Positions 17,562-27,263 of a DNA stretch of 33,658 bases are shown in pieces. The position numbers and the translations under genes were made by a program. Source of the stretch: a bacterium (GTDB taxonomy: Bacteria > Patescibacteriota > Doudnabacteria > UBA920); contig JAJYWK010000022.1 of assembly GCA_021791515.1 (NCBI GenBank), forward strand, positions 1 through 33,658. The letters are read 5' to 3'. Positions within the stretch are counted from its first letter, which is position 1. The number at the start of each line of letters is the position of its first letter. The notes under the pieces were generated by a model. That model saw only the letters and a program-made list of their open reading frames with translations, did no database searches and was not told the DNA's origin.

Positions 17562-18833
17562 CTATTTACTTTCCCCCAAAGTTACTGCCAATTTTTGCTC
17601 TTTTCCGTCCCGATAAACTGTTAAGAATATGATATCACCGGCATTGAAGTCTTTCAACGCCTTGGTGAGGCTGTTCTTAGGATCGATTTTAGCATCATTG
17701 AGCTTAAGGATGATGTCATTTTCTTTCACCCCCGCTTTTTCAGCGGGACTGCCGGCAACGACTGCCGCATCCTGCCCCCGAACAATAAGAGCGCCGTAGT
17801 CTTTAGGAAGATTTTCTTGCTTGGCAAGGCTTGGAGTAATCAATACGTAGCGGATGCCCAACACCGGCCGAGTGATCTTGCCCTTTTTTTGGAAGCTTGC
17901 AACTGCTTTGGAAGCATCGTTTGCCGGGATGGCAAAACCTACCAACTGGCCCTGTCTGTCAATTGCCGTATTAATGCCAATGACTTCTCCGGTAACGTTC
18001 AGCAGCGGCCCTCCGGAATTCCCGGGATTAATGGCCGCGTCAGTCTGGATAACGCCTTCGAGCTGTTCCGAGCTGCCGCTTCCGCCGGCGGTAATGCTTC
18101 TGCCGATGCCTGAGACGACGCCTGTGGTTACAGTATTTTGATATTGGCCGAGGGAGTTGCCAATTGCAATAACACGCTGCCCAATTTGCAGGTTAGCGGA
18201 ATCTGCCAATTCAAGCTTAGGAACGTTTTTCGTCTCTACCTTGACTATAGCCAAATCATTAACCGGATCCCGGGCCAGGACCTTGGCGTCCAGACTAGTT
18301 CCGTCAGTAGTTATTACGGTATAGCTGGCCTGCTCATCAGCCACCACATGCTTATTGGTTAATATTAACCCGTCGCTGGTTATAAAAAATCCGGTGCCTG
18401 CGCCGACCTGCTGGATATTTGGTTCAGACGGGGTTTGCTGCGGCTGCTGATAAAAAGGAAAAAAGAAATCGTTTTCAAAAGGGTTCCTGCCGTAGCCGGG
18501 AATTTTACTCAAATCTTTTGACACTACGATTGACACTACTGCCGGACTGGCTTTTTTGACCACTTCGGTTGTCGCGGATTCTTCATTAAGTATGATGCTT
18601 TGTTTAACCTGCGGCTGCGCTGGAACAGTTGGGTCGTTAGGATGTATGTATTTCTGGAAAGCCGGAAGTCTGGAAGCGTAAATTGTTGCAGCAACCCCGC
18701 CCGCACTGCCAAACACCAAAGCGAATATTATACTCACAACCATAGTTCTAAATGACCAGCTTCTCATTACTTGGGTTTTAAGATCGTCGGTCAAAGGAGA
18801 ATCTTCAAATTTTTTGTCATCGTGAGAAATCAT
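17562..18833 (-). CDS. HtrA/DegP-like trypsin-type serine protease with PDZ domain
   Basis: ILTNKHVVAD, NDLAIVKVE, INPGNSGGPLLN triad; C-terminal PDZ; N-terminal TM. Confidence 0.92.
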   Translation of the reverse strand: MISHDDKKFEDSPLTDDLKTQVMRSWSFRTMVVSIIFALVFGSAGGVAATIYASRLPAFQKYIHPNDPTVPAQPQVKQSIILNEESATTEVVKKASPAVVSIVVSKDLSKIPGYGRNPFENDFFFPFYQQPQQTPSEPNIQQVGAGTGFFITSDGLILTNKHVVADEQASYTVITTDGTSLDAKVLARDPVNDLAIVKVETKNVPKLELADSANLQIGQRVIAIGNSLGQYQNTVTTGVVSGIGRSITAGGSGSSEQLEGVIQTDAAINPGNSGGPLLNVTGEVIGINTAIDRQGQLVGFAIPANDASKAVASFQKKGKITRPVLGIRYVLITPSLAKQENLPKDYGALIVRGQDAAVVAGSPAEKAGVKENDIILKLNDAKIDPKNSLTKALKDFNAGDIIFLTVYRDGKEQKLAVTLGESK

Positions 18834-19117
18834 ATTTTCCTTAATTTTACCGCCTCTTTAAAAGCTTCACCAGCTTTAAACTTGGGCGTATTTAATTCAG
18901 GGATGGTAATTTTTTGGGAAGGATTGCGCGGGTTAACCCCGATCCTTGAAGCACGGTGGGAAACAGAAAACTGGCCAAAGCCGGAAATATTAACTTTTTC
19001 GCCTCCCCTCAGGACTTCATAAACCATTTGGATCAGGCTGTTTAAAAATCGTTCCGCCTCGGAATGGGTAACGGCCAGCTTGGCGGCCAGCTCTTCGGTA
19101 AGTTGAAGCTTGTTCAT
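18830..19117 (-). CDS. HU/IHF family DNA-binding protein
   Basis: VNISGFGQFSVSHRASRIGVNPRNPSQKITIPELNTPKFKAGEAFKEAV. Confidence 0.92.
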   Translation of the reverse strand: MNKLQLTEELAAKLAVTHSEAERFLNSLIQMVYEVLRGGEKVNISGFGQFSVSHRASRIGVNPRNPSQKITIPELNTPKFKAGEAFKEAVKLRKI

Positions 19118-19166
19118 ATATCGGCACTCCTTTCTTTAAGGTTAATAATTTTTTGGTTTGTAAAAT

Positions 19167-20075
19167 TTATTTTCCTAGCGACAGCAGTTCGGCAAATTTT
19201 GAGTCGGAAAATTTGTAGTATGCATCCCTTCCGGAGACTTGCCCCCACCAGTCGCCGCCTTTCTTTATAAGCTGCAGTTCTATTGGCTGTCCGGCGCCTG
19301 AAGTTAAGCGGATAACATTTTTATTGGCGGCCTTTTGGAATTCCGTTATTTCATCGTTATTCAAAAATCCGTCCGCTACCAAGGGGTTGATTGCCATAAG
19401 AATTTTGTCGGAAACCGCCTGCTCCAGAACCTGTTTTTTTCCGCTGGCTTCGGCTTCTAATTTGCCGTCCTGATTTTTGGCGGCTGTTACAGTCTTGCCT
19501 CCTGCTATAAGCTCCGCTTTTTGAAATTGGTCTTTAGCTATATCCAATACTGTTTTGTTGCGCCAAGCAGATACGTCTTGCGAAAGCTCGGTGCTGATAA
19601 AACCGCCCGACATTATATAAGCGTTTCCCGAGTTGTGCTTTTTAGCATAAAAGCCGCTTGAAGCGCTGTTGCCGATCAGGAAGCTGGTTGTTTGCCCCTT
19701 TTGGCTTAGGGTCAGCAAGATTCCGTTTGCTTCGTCCAAGCCATAGCTCTTATGATTGCCGGAGTTTTTAGAAACCAAAAACTCAGCCTTTATCTTTCCT
19801 AGCTGGCCGAAAAAATCCTGAACTTCAGTTTGCGAAGCTTCGTAGCCGTCGACTTGCCATACATTGTCTTTTTTATTGAACTTTTTTTCTTCTCCGCCTT
19901 TTTTGATGGAGAAGCTCTCAACCGATTGGGAAGTAAAAGGCGAAAAATCAACCTCCGCATTTAAAACTGCTTTACCGCCTTGGGGCTTGAATCGTCCGCT
20001 TAAGGCCGGGAAAAAAGCTATCAGCAGCAGGACGCAAAATATTCCAGCTAAGATGATTAATGTTTTTTTGTTCAT
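19167..20075 (-). CDS. DUF4340-like protein
   Basis: Signal anchor, repeated FxxKxGGxW-type elements, next to GldG-like fusion; 4-nt overlap. Confidence 0.65.
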   Translation of the reverse strand: MNKKTLIILAGIFCVLLLIAFFPALSGRFKPQGGKAVLNAEVDFSPFTSQSVESFSIKKGGEEKKFNKKDNVWQVDGYEASQTEVQDFFGQLGKIKAEFLVSKNSGNHKSYGLDEANGILLTLSQKGQTTSFLIGNSASSGFYAKKHNSGNAYIMSGGFISTELSQDVSAWRNKTVLDIAKDQFQKAELIAGGKTVTAAKNQDGKLEAEASGKKQVLEQAVSDKILMAINPLVADGFLNNDEITEFQKAANKNVIRLTSGAGQPIELQLIKKGGDWWGQVSGRDAYYKFSDSKFAELLSLGK

Positions 20076-22321
20076 ATGTTCGCATTTGAATAGTTAAGCC
20101 TTCTTAAATTCCTGCGGCGAATCAATCGGAATGAGCCGTAGGCCAAAGGCAGAATAATTGCCAGAGCCATATTGCCGTACTTTACCATTTGGACTTGAGT
20201 GCTGTTTTCAAATTGCAGGCGCCTTTCAGCTTTTTGCTTCAGTTGGATTCCCGCCAGGGATTCTTCCTGAGACAGCCAAGAAATTGCCTGTATGCCAAAC
20301 GCTAAGTTTTCCGGAGAATTTTGCACGAATTCATCGCTTAAAAAATTGGAGCTGCCTACCGTTATTACGCGCGCTTTTTTACCGTTCGCGGAAGCATTCA
20401 TGGATTCTATGCTGGCCGCCATAATTTTTTCTCCAAGGCCGGCCTGCGAGAATTCCTGATCGGGGTTAAGCGTTACGCTATCTGCTTTGCTGCCGGCGAA
20501 CTTCGTGGTTGCGAAGAGCTTGGCGGCTGTAAAGCTTTTTTCTTTAAGCTTTGCGTCGTCAATCTGGATTGAGCTGGCCCATGGCAGCACCATGCTTCCA
20601 ATTTTTGCCGTTACCGGCGATGATTGGCTGGCGGCTCCGGCTCTCAGCCAGAAAGGATAAGGCAAGACGTAGCCGAAGCCTCCGCCCCCTCCGCCGAAAT
20701 TTACGTTTTCATTGGAGCGAAGGTCGTAGACCATGTCTTGTTTGACTTCCACCCCGTATTCTTTAAGAAAGTCGGAAAAGTTTTCGGCATTGGGAGCCGC
20801 AGTCATAAATTGTGGATTTACCGCCATGCCGTCTACAAACAGTAAAATAGAACCGCCGTTATCTAAAAAGCTCTTTATCATCGCCCTCGTTTGATCATCG
20901 ATTTTTTGGGTAGGTCCAGCTATGACTAAAGTAGTGGAAGTTGCCGACAGGGGCGTAGTCGTGCTTAAAGCCTTGGAGGTGACCTCGAACTGTTTTTCCA
21001 GTTCTTGGTTTAAATAGCGGTATTCCGTTTCCGGATTTTTTTCTCCGTGTCCGGAAAGAAACACGACCTGTTTTTTATCTTCGGAGGTGAGTTTTTTTAT
21101 ATAGCTGGTCAGCTGGTATTCCAGATCAGAAGTATTTTGGATATACGGGATGACTTCTTTTTTGCCGGCATAGTTAATGGCTAGACCTAAAAAGCCCTTC
21201 TTAACCTGAAATTCTTCCTGGCCTATGACATTAAACTGAACTTCTCTTACACCGTCACTAGCCGCGGCCTGGGCGACTTCCGGATTGCCGGACGGGTCTT
21301 TGTAGGAAACCTGTAGGTTGCCTTTGGAAAACCGCTGGTAGTCGCGCAGCATATCTTTGGTATCGCGCAAAGACGGCTGCAATTGTGCGGGCAGCTGGCT
21401 GGAAGCATACAGGTTTACGTTTACCACGTCCGGCAGCTGTTTTAAAGCAGAGCGGGTCGCTTCGCTTAAGGTGTAGATCCGCCCTTGGGTCAAATCAATT
21501 CTTCCCGGAATGCGGCCGCCTACAACGTTGGTTAAAATCGCAGTGCCTATGAATAAGCTGACCCCCATTTTGTATGATCGGTAAATGGATCGCTGGTTCC
21601 CGAAGCGGCGCTTTAGAAGCTGCAAAAATGCCAGGCTTAAAAAGATGGCCATGGCCGACAAAAAATACCACAAGTCCCTAAGGTCTACTACGCCCCGGGC
21701 CATTGACTCAACGTGCGGGACAACAGCCAGCCTTTCAAACAGCCCCGCTAAAGACAGCGGCACGCTGTCGGTTACAAACTGGTAGCCGGCAATCACAAGA
21801 AAAAATCCGCTTGTCGCCGTCACCAGCAGGGCGGATATCGCGCTGGAAAAAAGAGAAGAAATAAAAATGCCCAAAGCCACGAGCACGCCTGCAAAAAACA
21901 GCGCGCCTATGTATTGTCCCGCAACCACCCCCCAGTCCAGACTGCCAAAGGAAGCAAAGCTTATGGCAATCGGGAAAATAAACAAAAGGCCAATGGCAAC
22001 AAATACCAAGTTGCCCAAAAATTTTCCCGCAAGCAGCTCAATATCTTTGAGCGGATGCGTCAGCAGGAACTCCAGCGTGCCTTCGCTTTTTTCCTGCGAG
22101 ACGCTGCCCATAGTTATGGCAGGGATGAGCAGCAGGGAAAGCCAAGGCAGATAGTCGAACAGTCCGCGCAGCGATGATTCTCCCACCAGCAGGGCGTTGC
22201 GGAAAAATAGGAATTCCCAGAGCAGCAAGAATACAGCCAAGGCAATATATGCCACGGGCAAATCAAACAGCGAGCGTAATTCTTTTTTGGTAATAATCCA
22301 AATGTTTTTTATTGTTTCCAT
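20072..22321 (-). CDS. ABC-2 permease fused to GldG-like auxiliary domain
   Basis: N-terminal ~240 aa six-TM permease, then GldG-like region (LTQGRIYTLSEATRSALKQLPDVVNVNLYAS) and C-terminal TM. Confidence 0.85.
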   Translation of the reverse strand: METIKNIWIITKKELRSLFDLPVAYIALAVFLLLWEFLFFRNALLVGESSLRGLFDYLPWLSLLLIPAITMGSVSQEKSEGTLEFLLTHPLKDIELLAGKFLGNLVFVAIGLLFIFPIAISFASFGSLDWGVVAGQYIGALFFAGVLVALGIFISSLFSSAISALLVTATSGFFLVIAGYQFVTDSVPLSLAGLFERLAVVPHVESMARGVVDLRDLWYFLSAMAIFLSLAFLQLLKRRFGNQRSIYRSYKMGVSLFIGTAILTNVVGGRIPGRIDLTQGRIYTLSEATRSALKQLPDVVNVNLYASSQLPAQLQPSLRDTKDMLRDYQRFSKGNLQVSYKDPSGNPEVAQAAASDGVREVQFNVIGQEEFQVKKGFLGLAINYAGKKEVIPYIQNTSDLEYQLTSYIKKLTSEDKKQVVFLSGHGEKNPETEYRYLNQELEKQFEVTSKALSTTTPLSATSTTLVIAGPTQKIDDQTRAMIKSFLDNGGSILLFVDGMAVNPQFMTAAPNAENFSDFLKEYGVEVKQDMVYDLRSNENVNFGGGGGGFGYVLPYPFWLRAGAASQSSPVTAKIGSMVLPWASSIQIDDAKLKEKSFTAAKLFATTKFAGSKADSVTLNPDQEFSQAGLGEKIMAASIESMNASANGKKARVITVGSSNFLSDEFVQNSPENLAFGIQAISWLSQEESLAGIQLKQKAERRLQFENSTQVQMVKYGNMALAIILPLAYGSFRLIRRRNLRRLNYSNANI

Positions 22322-22326
22322 AGAAT

Positions 22327-23250
22327 TTAGTCCTTAGTGATTATGTGAAAAATATCCTCAAGGCTTTGTTCTTCCTGCGCCAGCTTCCAGATAATCCAGC
22401 GGTACTCCCGGCTAAGCCTTGAAATTTCCGGCTGCAGTTTTTGGGAATCCTCGACCATAAGCTTTCCCTGCATGCGGCTGGAGCCAAGCATTTTTACCTC
22501 TGCAAGCTGCGATCCGAAAGCTCGTTTTAATACGCTGTCTACTTCGCGGCCTTCAATATCCAGCATCAGCGTTTGCTTTTCGAGCGCTTTCTTCGCCAGC
22601 TCCTGCGGAGTGCCTGCGGCGACCAGCTTTCCCTTGTTGATTATAATCATTCGGCTGCAGACCGCGGAGGCTTCTTGCATTACGTGAGTGCTCATAATTA
22701 TAGTATGGCGCTCTGCCAGCTTCCGTATCAAAGAACGAATTTCCGTGCGCTGGTTCGGGTCCAGGCCTTCAGTCGGCTCGTCCATAATTAAAATGTCCGG
22801 ATGGTTTAAAAGCGCAATGGCAATGCCCACGCGCTGCTTATAGCCTTTGGAAAGCTCCGCTACCGGACGGTAGAACACGTCGTCTATTGCAACGGCTTTC
22901 ACGGCAAAATCGAATGCTTCTTTTCTTTTGTTTTTGGGTACGTGCTTTAAGTCAGCGGATAATTCCAGAATTTCCGAAACCAGCATATTTTTATAGAGAG
23001 GATTGTTCTCCGGCAGATAGCCGATGCGGGACTGGGCAGCCGTTAAATCCGCCTCCAGCGCCTTGCCGCCAATGGTAATTGCGCCGCTGTCCGGCGAAAG
23101 AAACCCTGTAACCATGCGCATGGTAGTGGTCTTTCCGGCGCCGTTTGGGCCCAAAAAGCCTACGATCTCTCCCGCCTTGATTTCAAACGAAAGGTCGTCT
23201 ACGGCTTTGATATTTCCAAAATTCTTGGTAAGATGGTCAACTTTTATCAT
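22327..23250 (-). CDS. ABC transporter ATP-binding protein (GldA-like)
   Basis: GPNGAGKTTTMRM, LSKGYKQRVGIAIALL, ILIMDEPTEGLDP; start set at MIKVDHLTKNF. Confidence 0.93.
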   Translation of the reverse strand: MIKVDHLTKNFGNIKAVDDLSFEIKAGEIVGFLGPNGAGKTTTMRMVTGFLSPDSGAITIGGKALEADLTAAQSRIGYLPENNPLYKNMLVSEILELSADLKHVPKNKRKEAFDFAVKAVAIDDVFYRPVAELSKGYKQRVGIAIALLNHPDILIMDEPTEGLDPNQRTEIRSLIRKLAERHTIIMSTHVMQEASAVCSRMIIINKGKLVAAGTPQELAKKALEKQTLMLDIEGREVDSVLKRAFGSQLAEVKMLGSSRMQGKLMVEDSQKLQPEISRLSREYRWIIWKLAQEEQSLEDIFHIITKD

Positions 23251-23260
23251 GGTTTGTAAA

Positions 23261-24283
23261 TTAATTTTTAGCGAAAAATTTTTTATGTATGAAATTATCA
23301 AGACTGATGCGCCCCCCGTTGTTTATTACCAAATAACCCGCCAAAGCTAACAAAATATAGTGGGGCCAGACCGCTTCTTTAAAGAAAATAACCGACAAAA
23401 GCATAAGGGTAAAAGTTATTAAAGTATTGAGCCGGGTTTGGAAGCCTAAGATTAGCGCTGTTCCGACCGCTACTTGAGCCAAGCCTGTGCCGAGGGAGAT
23501 CAGCAGAGGATCGCTGGGAAACAGCCAGTTAATTTTGTTTAATCCGTAACGATTAACGATTTCAACTATAATAATCGGGTGCAGCAACTTAATTGTGATT
23601 GCCGGATAAAGAATTGAAATGCCGTAAGTCAGTCTAATAATTAAAATCTCCCATTGCTTGTATTTTTCCCTTAGTTTGTTTGCGCCTTTAAGCAAGTTGT
23701 CTAAAGACAGCCAGCCTCCGCCGAATATGATAAGCGCAATAAATTCTCCAAAGTAGTTGAAGTAAGTGAGAATATAGTCTTTGTAAATATACGTGGCGAC
23801 GAGAATAATGAGGAGCGATATAACGCCCGCCATTTGGCTGAACAGTCCTACAGCCAGCAACGCTCCGGTTGTGTAAAGGAGTCCTTGCATCAAGCTGCCG
23901 ACAGGAAAAGTCGAAAGGTAAATCTCAGGCCCCAGATAGACAAAATTTTTAGCAGAGAACAGCAAGGAAGCAGCAAGAGCCAGGCGCAGGAGCAGTTCGC
24001 TTAAACCCTCAAGCCGTAAAAGCTGCTTGTCCAGCCACAGGCCATGGCGGGAATGCTGAAACCAAAAGTAGAGCAAGAGAGCAATTACTGATCCTAAAGC
24101 CACTGAGAGAGCGACTCGGACATTGCCCGGGTTCTTAAGCGCATCTAAGACGTAAAGGCTGTAGTCGCGCATGCCCGCTTCAATGACTTCGGCCGGCAAT
24201 ACGTAATTTTCATGGGCAAGCGCTATTGCGGGGAACCCGACGATTGCAGGCAGGCTTAGCAGAATGTATTTGGTTTTGCTCAT
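23261..24283 (-). CDS. DoxX-like polytopic membrane protein
   Basis: Signal peptide, multiple TMs, two DoxX-like halves. Confidence 0.6.
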   Translation of the reverse strand: MSKTKYILLSLPAIVGFPAIALAHENYVLPAEVIEAGMRDYSLYVLDALKNPGNVRVALSVALGSVIALLLYFWFQHSRHGLWLDKQLLRLEGLSELLLRLALAASLLFSAKNFVYLGPEIYLSTFPVGSLMQGLLYTTGALLAVGLFSQMAGVISLLIILVATYIYKDYILTYFNYFGEFIALIIFGGGWLSLDNLLKGANKLREKYKQWEILIIRLTYGISILYPAITIKLLHPIIIVEIVNRYGLNKINWLFPSDPLLISLGTGLAQVAVGTALILGFQTRLNTLITFTLMLLSVIFFKEAVWPHYILLALAGYLVINNGGRISLDNFIHKKFFAKN

Positions 24284-24289
24284 AAATAA

Positions 24290-24571
24290 TTAATTTTGGC
24301 TTCCTTTGTCCCACTCTATTCCGCAGCTGGAGCAGAACCTGCCCTGGCTGGAAACATCTTTTTGGCAGTTCGGGCATTTTCTAGTTCCTTTTATATTCCC
24401 GCCGCATTGCTGGCAAAACTTTGCGCTGGCGTCGTTAGGGCTTCCTCATTTCGGGCAAGGCGTGCCCTGAACCTGCGGATAAGGCTGGTTGGGAGGAGGA
24501 TAACCTCCATGCTTATAGCCGTGATGCCCCATGCCCATACTTCTTTTAAACATGTCTTCAAAAAATCCCAT
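24290..24571 (-). pseudogene. Double zinc-ribbon protein interrupted by a single in-frame TGA at an expected Cys position
   Basis: MGFFEDMFKRSMGMGHHGYKHGGYPPPNQPYPQVQGTPCPK*GSPNDASAKFCQQCGGNIKGTRKCPNCQKDVSSQGRFCSSCGIEWDKGSQN*; TGA at 24446-24448. Confidence 0.75.
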
Positions 24572-24697
24572 AAAACCCTTTCTACCAAACTTTTGGTGAA
24601 TTATATTTTGAACCGATTGCTTTTTAATGCTAACCAATCTGGAAGCTCGCTGATTTGCCAGAATGCCTGGCCTTAGGAATAAAGGTCGATTGAGGGG

Positions 24698-24726
24698 AAT
24701 AAACCAGCGAACTTCGAGGCTGTCAA
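24698..24726 (-). promoter_or_regulatory. Candidate sigma70-type promoter for the zinc-ribbon locus
   Basis: TTGACA-N17-TTTATT on - strand. Confidence 0.45.
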
Positions 24727-24735
24727 GAATGCACA

Positions 24736-25464
24736 CTAATCCATTCTTGCTAGAGGCTGCTTGCCGTAGTCGGCAGAATTTGTTTTTAAAAATTTTACGG
24801 TTAAGTATATTATCCACGCTAGTGTGAAAAGAACATATGCTTGCGGCCCGAGCATTTTTGTTATCGGCATGCCTATATTGTAAGAGACCAACCCCCAAAC
24901 CAAGGCCCAGACAGCTACCCCCGCAATCATCCTTGCTGCAAAATTTTTAAAAGGCAGTTTTAATACTCCTGAGCCCGCTGAAATTAAAGAACTTAGGCCG
25001 GGGTGCGAATAAAAGACAAACAGCTTCAAGGGAGAAACATTATAGATTATTTTTTTGGCTTTTTCCAACGGATTATGCAATCCAAATTTCAGCAGGCTGC
25101 GATGGCCGCCGAGCCTTCCGAGCGCATAATTTACCAGGTGCGCAAGCAGGAAGCCGAGTATAACCACGGCGATGGAGATCAATATATTAGATTGGTTCTC
25201 TTTTGAAAAAGCCCACCCCGCAACTATTACTGTAGTGCCGGGAGCATACCAGTTGACCAACACCACTCCTTCTGCAATAGCGGCAAAAAATATTATCCAG
25301 TTTCCATAGAGCTTATAGTAAGCTTCGGCCGCGCTTATTAATCCAGCCTGCGAAGGCAAAGGCAAAAAGCGGGAGATGGAGATAAACGCAACCAAAACAA
25401 CAAGCAAGCTTAGCGGCCAGCGGATTGAATAGATAAAATTTTTACTCCATAATTTTTTAAGCAT
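24736..25464 (-). CDS. DedA/SNARE-associated family membrane protein
   Basis: Multiple TMs, APGTTVIVAGWAF, YALGRLGGHRSL, SAGSGVLKLPFKNFAARMIAGV. Confidence 0.8.
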   Translation of the reverse strand: MLKKLWSKNFIYSIRWPLSLLVVLVAFISISRFLPLPSQAGLISAAEAYYKLYGNWIIFFAAIAEGVVLVNWYAPGTTVIVAGWAFSKENQSNILISIAVVILGFLLAHLVNYALGRLGGHRSLLKFGLHNPLEKAKKIIYNVSPLKLFVFYSHPGLSSLISAGSGVLKLPFKNFAARMIAGVAVWALVWGLVSYNIGMPITKMLGPQAYVLFTLAWIIYLTVKFLKTNSADYGKQPLARMD

Positions 25465-25652
25465 ACCTTAGGCTATTTACTGTTAAGAGCTTTGCGCAGG
25501 TCGCTCCAAAATACTTTGTGGATTCTGATAGTATCAAAAAGATGTTTTCTGACTAAATGTTTAACATCCGCTTTTGCTTCCTTACTGCATACAATGTGGC
25601 AATGGCGGAAGCGTAGATTAAAGTTTTTTCTGACAGGAGCAATTCTCTCATA

Positions 25653-26516
25653 TTAATTAGCCAGCTGCTGGTCAATTATGGTTTTAAAAGCCGCGTAAGG
25701 CTGCGCTCCCACAACTCTGGTTCCTGTAATGGTTCCGTTAGATGCCGACTTGCCGATAAACCAAGTAGGAGTGCCTGAGACTCCTGCGGCAGCGCCATCG
25801 GCCGTATCCTTAGCCACTTCGTCTTTAAATTTTGCCGAATCCAAGCATTGCTGGAACTGGCTGGCGTTTAGTCCTAAGCTTTTAGCTATGACTGGCAGCT
25901 GGTCTAAGGCCAGGCCCGTGCCGTTGGAAGTTGTTTTGGTAAATATCTGGTCGTGGAATTTATAATAAACTGCATCTCCGCCCTGGGTTCTTGCGCACTC
26001 GGCAGCCTCCGCTTCTTTTTGGGCATTTTGATGGAACGACAAGGGGAAATCTCTGTATACCAGCTTAGCTTTGCCCGTATCAATGTAGTCTTTTTTCAGG
26101 TTCGGCAGCACGTCGGTAAACGAGCGTTTGCAAAAGGGGCATTCGTAATCGGAGAATTCTATAATCGTGAGCGGCGCATTTTTGTCGCCGAGGACTGGGT
26201 CGTTATCCTGCGAGACTTGGGCCGGACCTGCGTCGGGCTGGGCAGCCGTTGGGGCCGCAGGCGCTTGCGGAGCTTGATTATTTTTTTGCTGGACGATTCC
26301 CGCGAGAGCGCTGCTTTTGCTTATAAGCATTTTGCCGGAGTACGTAATAGAACCAGCGATAATTAAGCTGCTCAGAATTATGGCTCCGGACAGAAGATAA
26401 GCCTGCTTATCAACGGCAGTTTTTTTTACGTGGCTTGGTTCGCTCTCAGGCTTGCCGGCGTCTTCCTTGGCTGCTTCATGGTGGGAGTGGTGTGCATGTT
26501 CGTTATGTGGTTCCAT
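25653..26516 (-). CDS. DsbA-family thioredoxin-fold oxidoreductase, membrane anchored
   Basis: LTIIEFSDYECPFCKRSFTDVLP (CPFC), GVSGTPTWFIG cis-Pro motif. Confidence 0.92.
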   Translation of the reverse strand: MEPHNEHAHHSHHEAAKEDAGKPESEPSHVKKTAVDKQAYLLSGAIILSSLIIAGSITYSGKMLISKSSALAGIVQQKNNQAPQAPAAPTAAQPDAGPAQVSQDNDPVLGDKNAPLTIIEFSDYECPFCKRSFTDVLPNLKKDYIDTGKAKLVYRDFPLSFHQNAQKEAEAAECARTQGGDAVYYKFHDQIFTKTTSNGTGLALDQLPVIAKSLGLNASQFQQCLDSAKFKDEVAKDTADGAAAGVSGTPTWFIGKSASNGTITGTRVVGAQPYAAFKTIIDQQLAN

Positions 26517-26557
26517 AGTTTTTGTCTTTGCCTAACAAATTAATTAATAAATTAAAA

Positions 26558-26615
26558 AACCGGCACATGTTTTCAACGGAAAAATTAAAAAATTCCGCAA
26601 TGAAAAATGCCGGTT
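26558..26615. terminator. Nested inverted repeats between two - strand genes; structured terminator or RNA element
   Basis: AACCGGCA (26558-26565)/TGCCGGTT (26608-26615), inner CGGAA (26577-26581)/TTCCG (26593-26597). Confidence 0.6.
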
Positions 26616-26618
26616 GTA

Positions 26619-27044
26619 TTAAGCGTTGTAAATTTTGGGATGCAGAATCCCCGACGAGAAAGCTTGGGCTAAATAATTATAAAAGTTAGCCATGCCGTGC
26701 TTGGCGTAGTAGGCGGACAAGGCTGAAATTTTTCTTGCAAAAATTGTGGTTGCAAAAGCTGCGAGCAAGAATAATCCCGCAAAGGCCGCAGCAAATGCGC
26801 TTGCTTGGCTAAATAGGGTGGATGCGTTTTGTATAATTTCGTGCGCTATTTTATGGGTTTTGCTGTGTAAGACGCAGCATGCGGGCTGGTTTTTGTTGTC
26901 AAAGTGGTTGGAAACGGAAGAAGCTGAATCAGCCGCTAAGCTTTTATTACTCACTAAAAAACCGCAAAAAATAATAAAAACCGCTAAGATTAGCAGAAAA
27001 ATAAACGAACCGAAAATTTTAAACTTTCTGGTAGTCAGGCGCAT
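26619..27044 (-). CDS. Small membrane protein with exported ACCVLHSKTHK motif, unknown function
   Basis: Two TM segments flanking a Cys/His-containing loop. Confidence 0.6.
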   Translation of the reverse strand: MRLTTRKFKIFGSFIFLLILAVFIIFCGFLVSNKSLAADSASSVSNHFDNKNQPACCVLHSKTHKIAHEIIQNASTLFSQASAFAAAFAGLFLLAAFATTIFARKISALSAYYAKHGMANFYNYLAQAFSSGILHPKIYNA

Positions 27045-27110
27045 ATAATGATTATAACATAAATTGAGGAATCACTGAAAATTGTCAACTACTAGTTGTG
27101 GAAAAAATCT

Positions 27111-27263
27111 TTGACTGATACTCCGGCTTTTGGTATCTTAAAGAGGCATAAAAATTTAAACCAAATTTTCGGGGCATTGCCGTTAATATTGTTATTTTTT
27201 ATTTGATCATTGCCGACCGGAGAAATGGCTTAACTTGCGCGAGGGAACAAGTGAAGGAAACAT
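27111..27263 (+). promoter_or_regulatory. Promoter plus ~120-nt leader of the LysM/M23 gene
   Basis: TTGACT-N17-TATCTT then leader with hairpin ACTTG-N10-CAAGT and GAAGGAA RBS. Confidence 0.5.

Noticed and set aside
20072-23250. Gliding motility system (GldA/GldFG)
   Set aside because: GldG-like/ABC/DUF4340 modules are widespread outside gliding bacteria; no other gliding genes seen.
24446-24448. Selenocysteine insertion as a firm call
   Set aside because: No clear SECIS hairpin by eye and no Sec machinery in the window; kept only as an option to test.
24446-24448. Genetic code 25/4 (UGA recoded genome-wide)
   Set aside because: Other genes use TGA as an apparent true stop and long ORFs contain no internal TGA.
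24446-24898. 150-aa - strand ORF as called by the track
   Set aside because: Upstream two-thirds is non-coding sequence plus overlap with the DedA gene; the real start is probably MGFFEDMF at 24571, which then reads into the TGA.
25470-25652. Possible ~58-aa - strand ORF (…RFRHCHIVCSKEAKADVKHLVRKHLFDTIRIHKVFWSDLRKALNSK*) after the DsbA gene
   Set aside because: No usable start codon or recognisable family; too weak to call.
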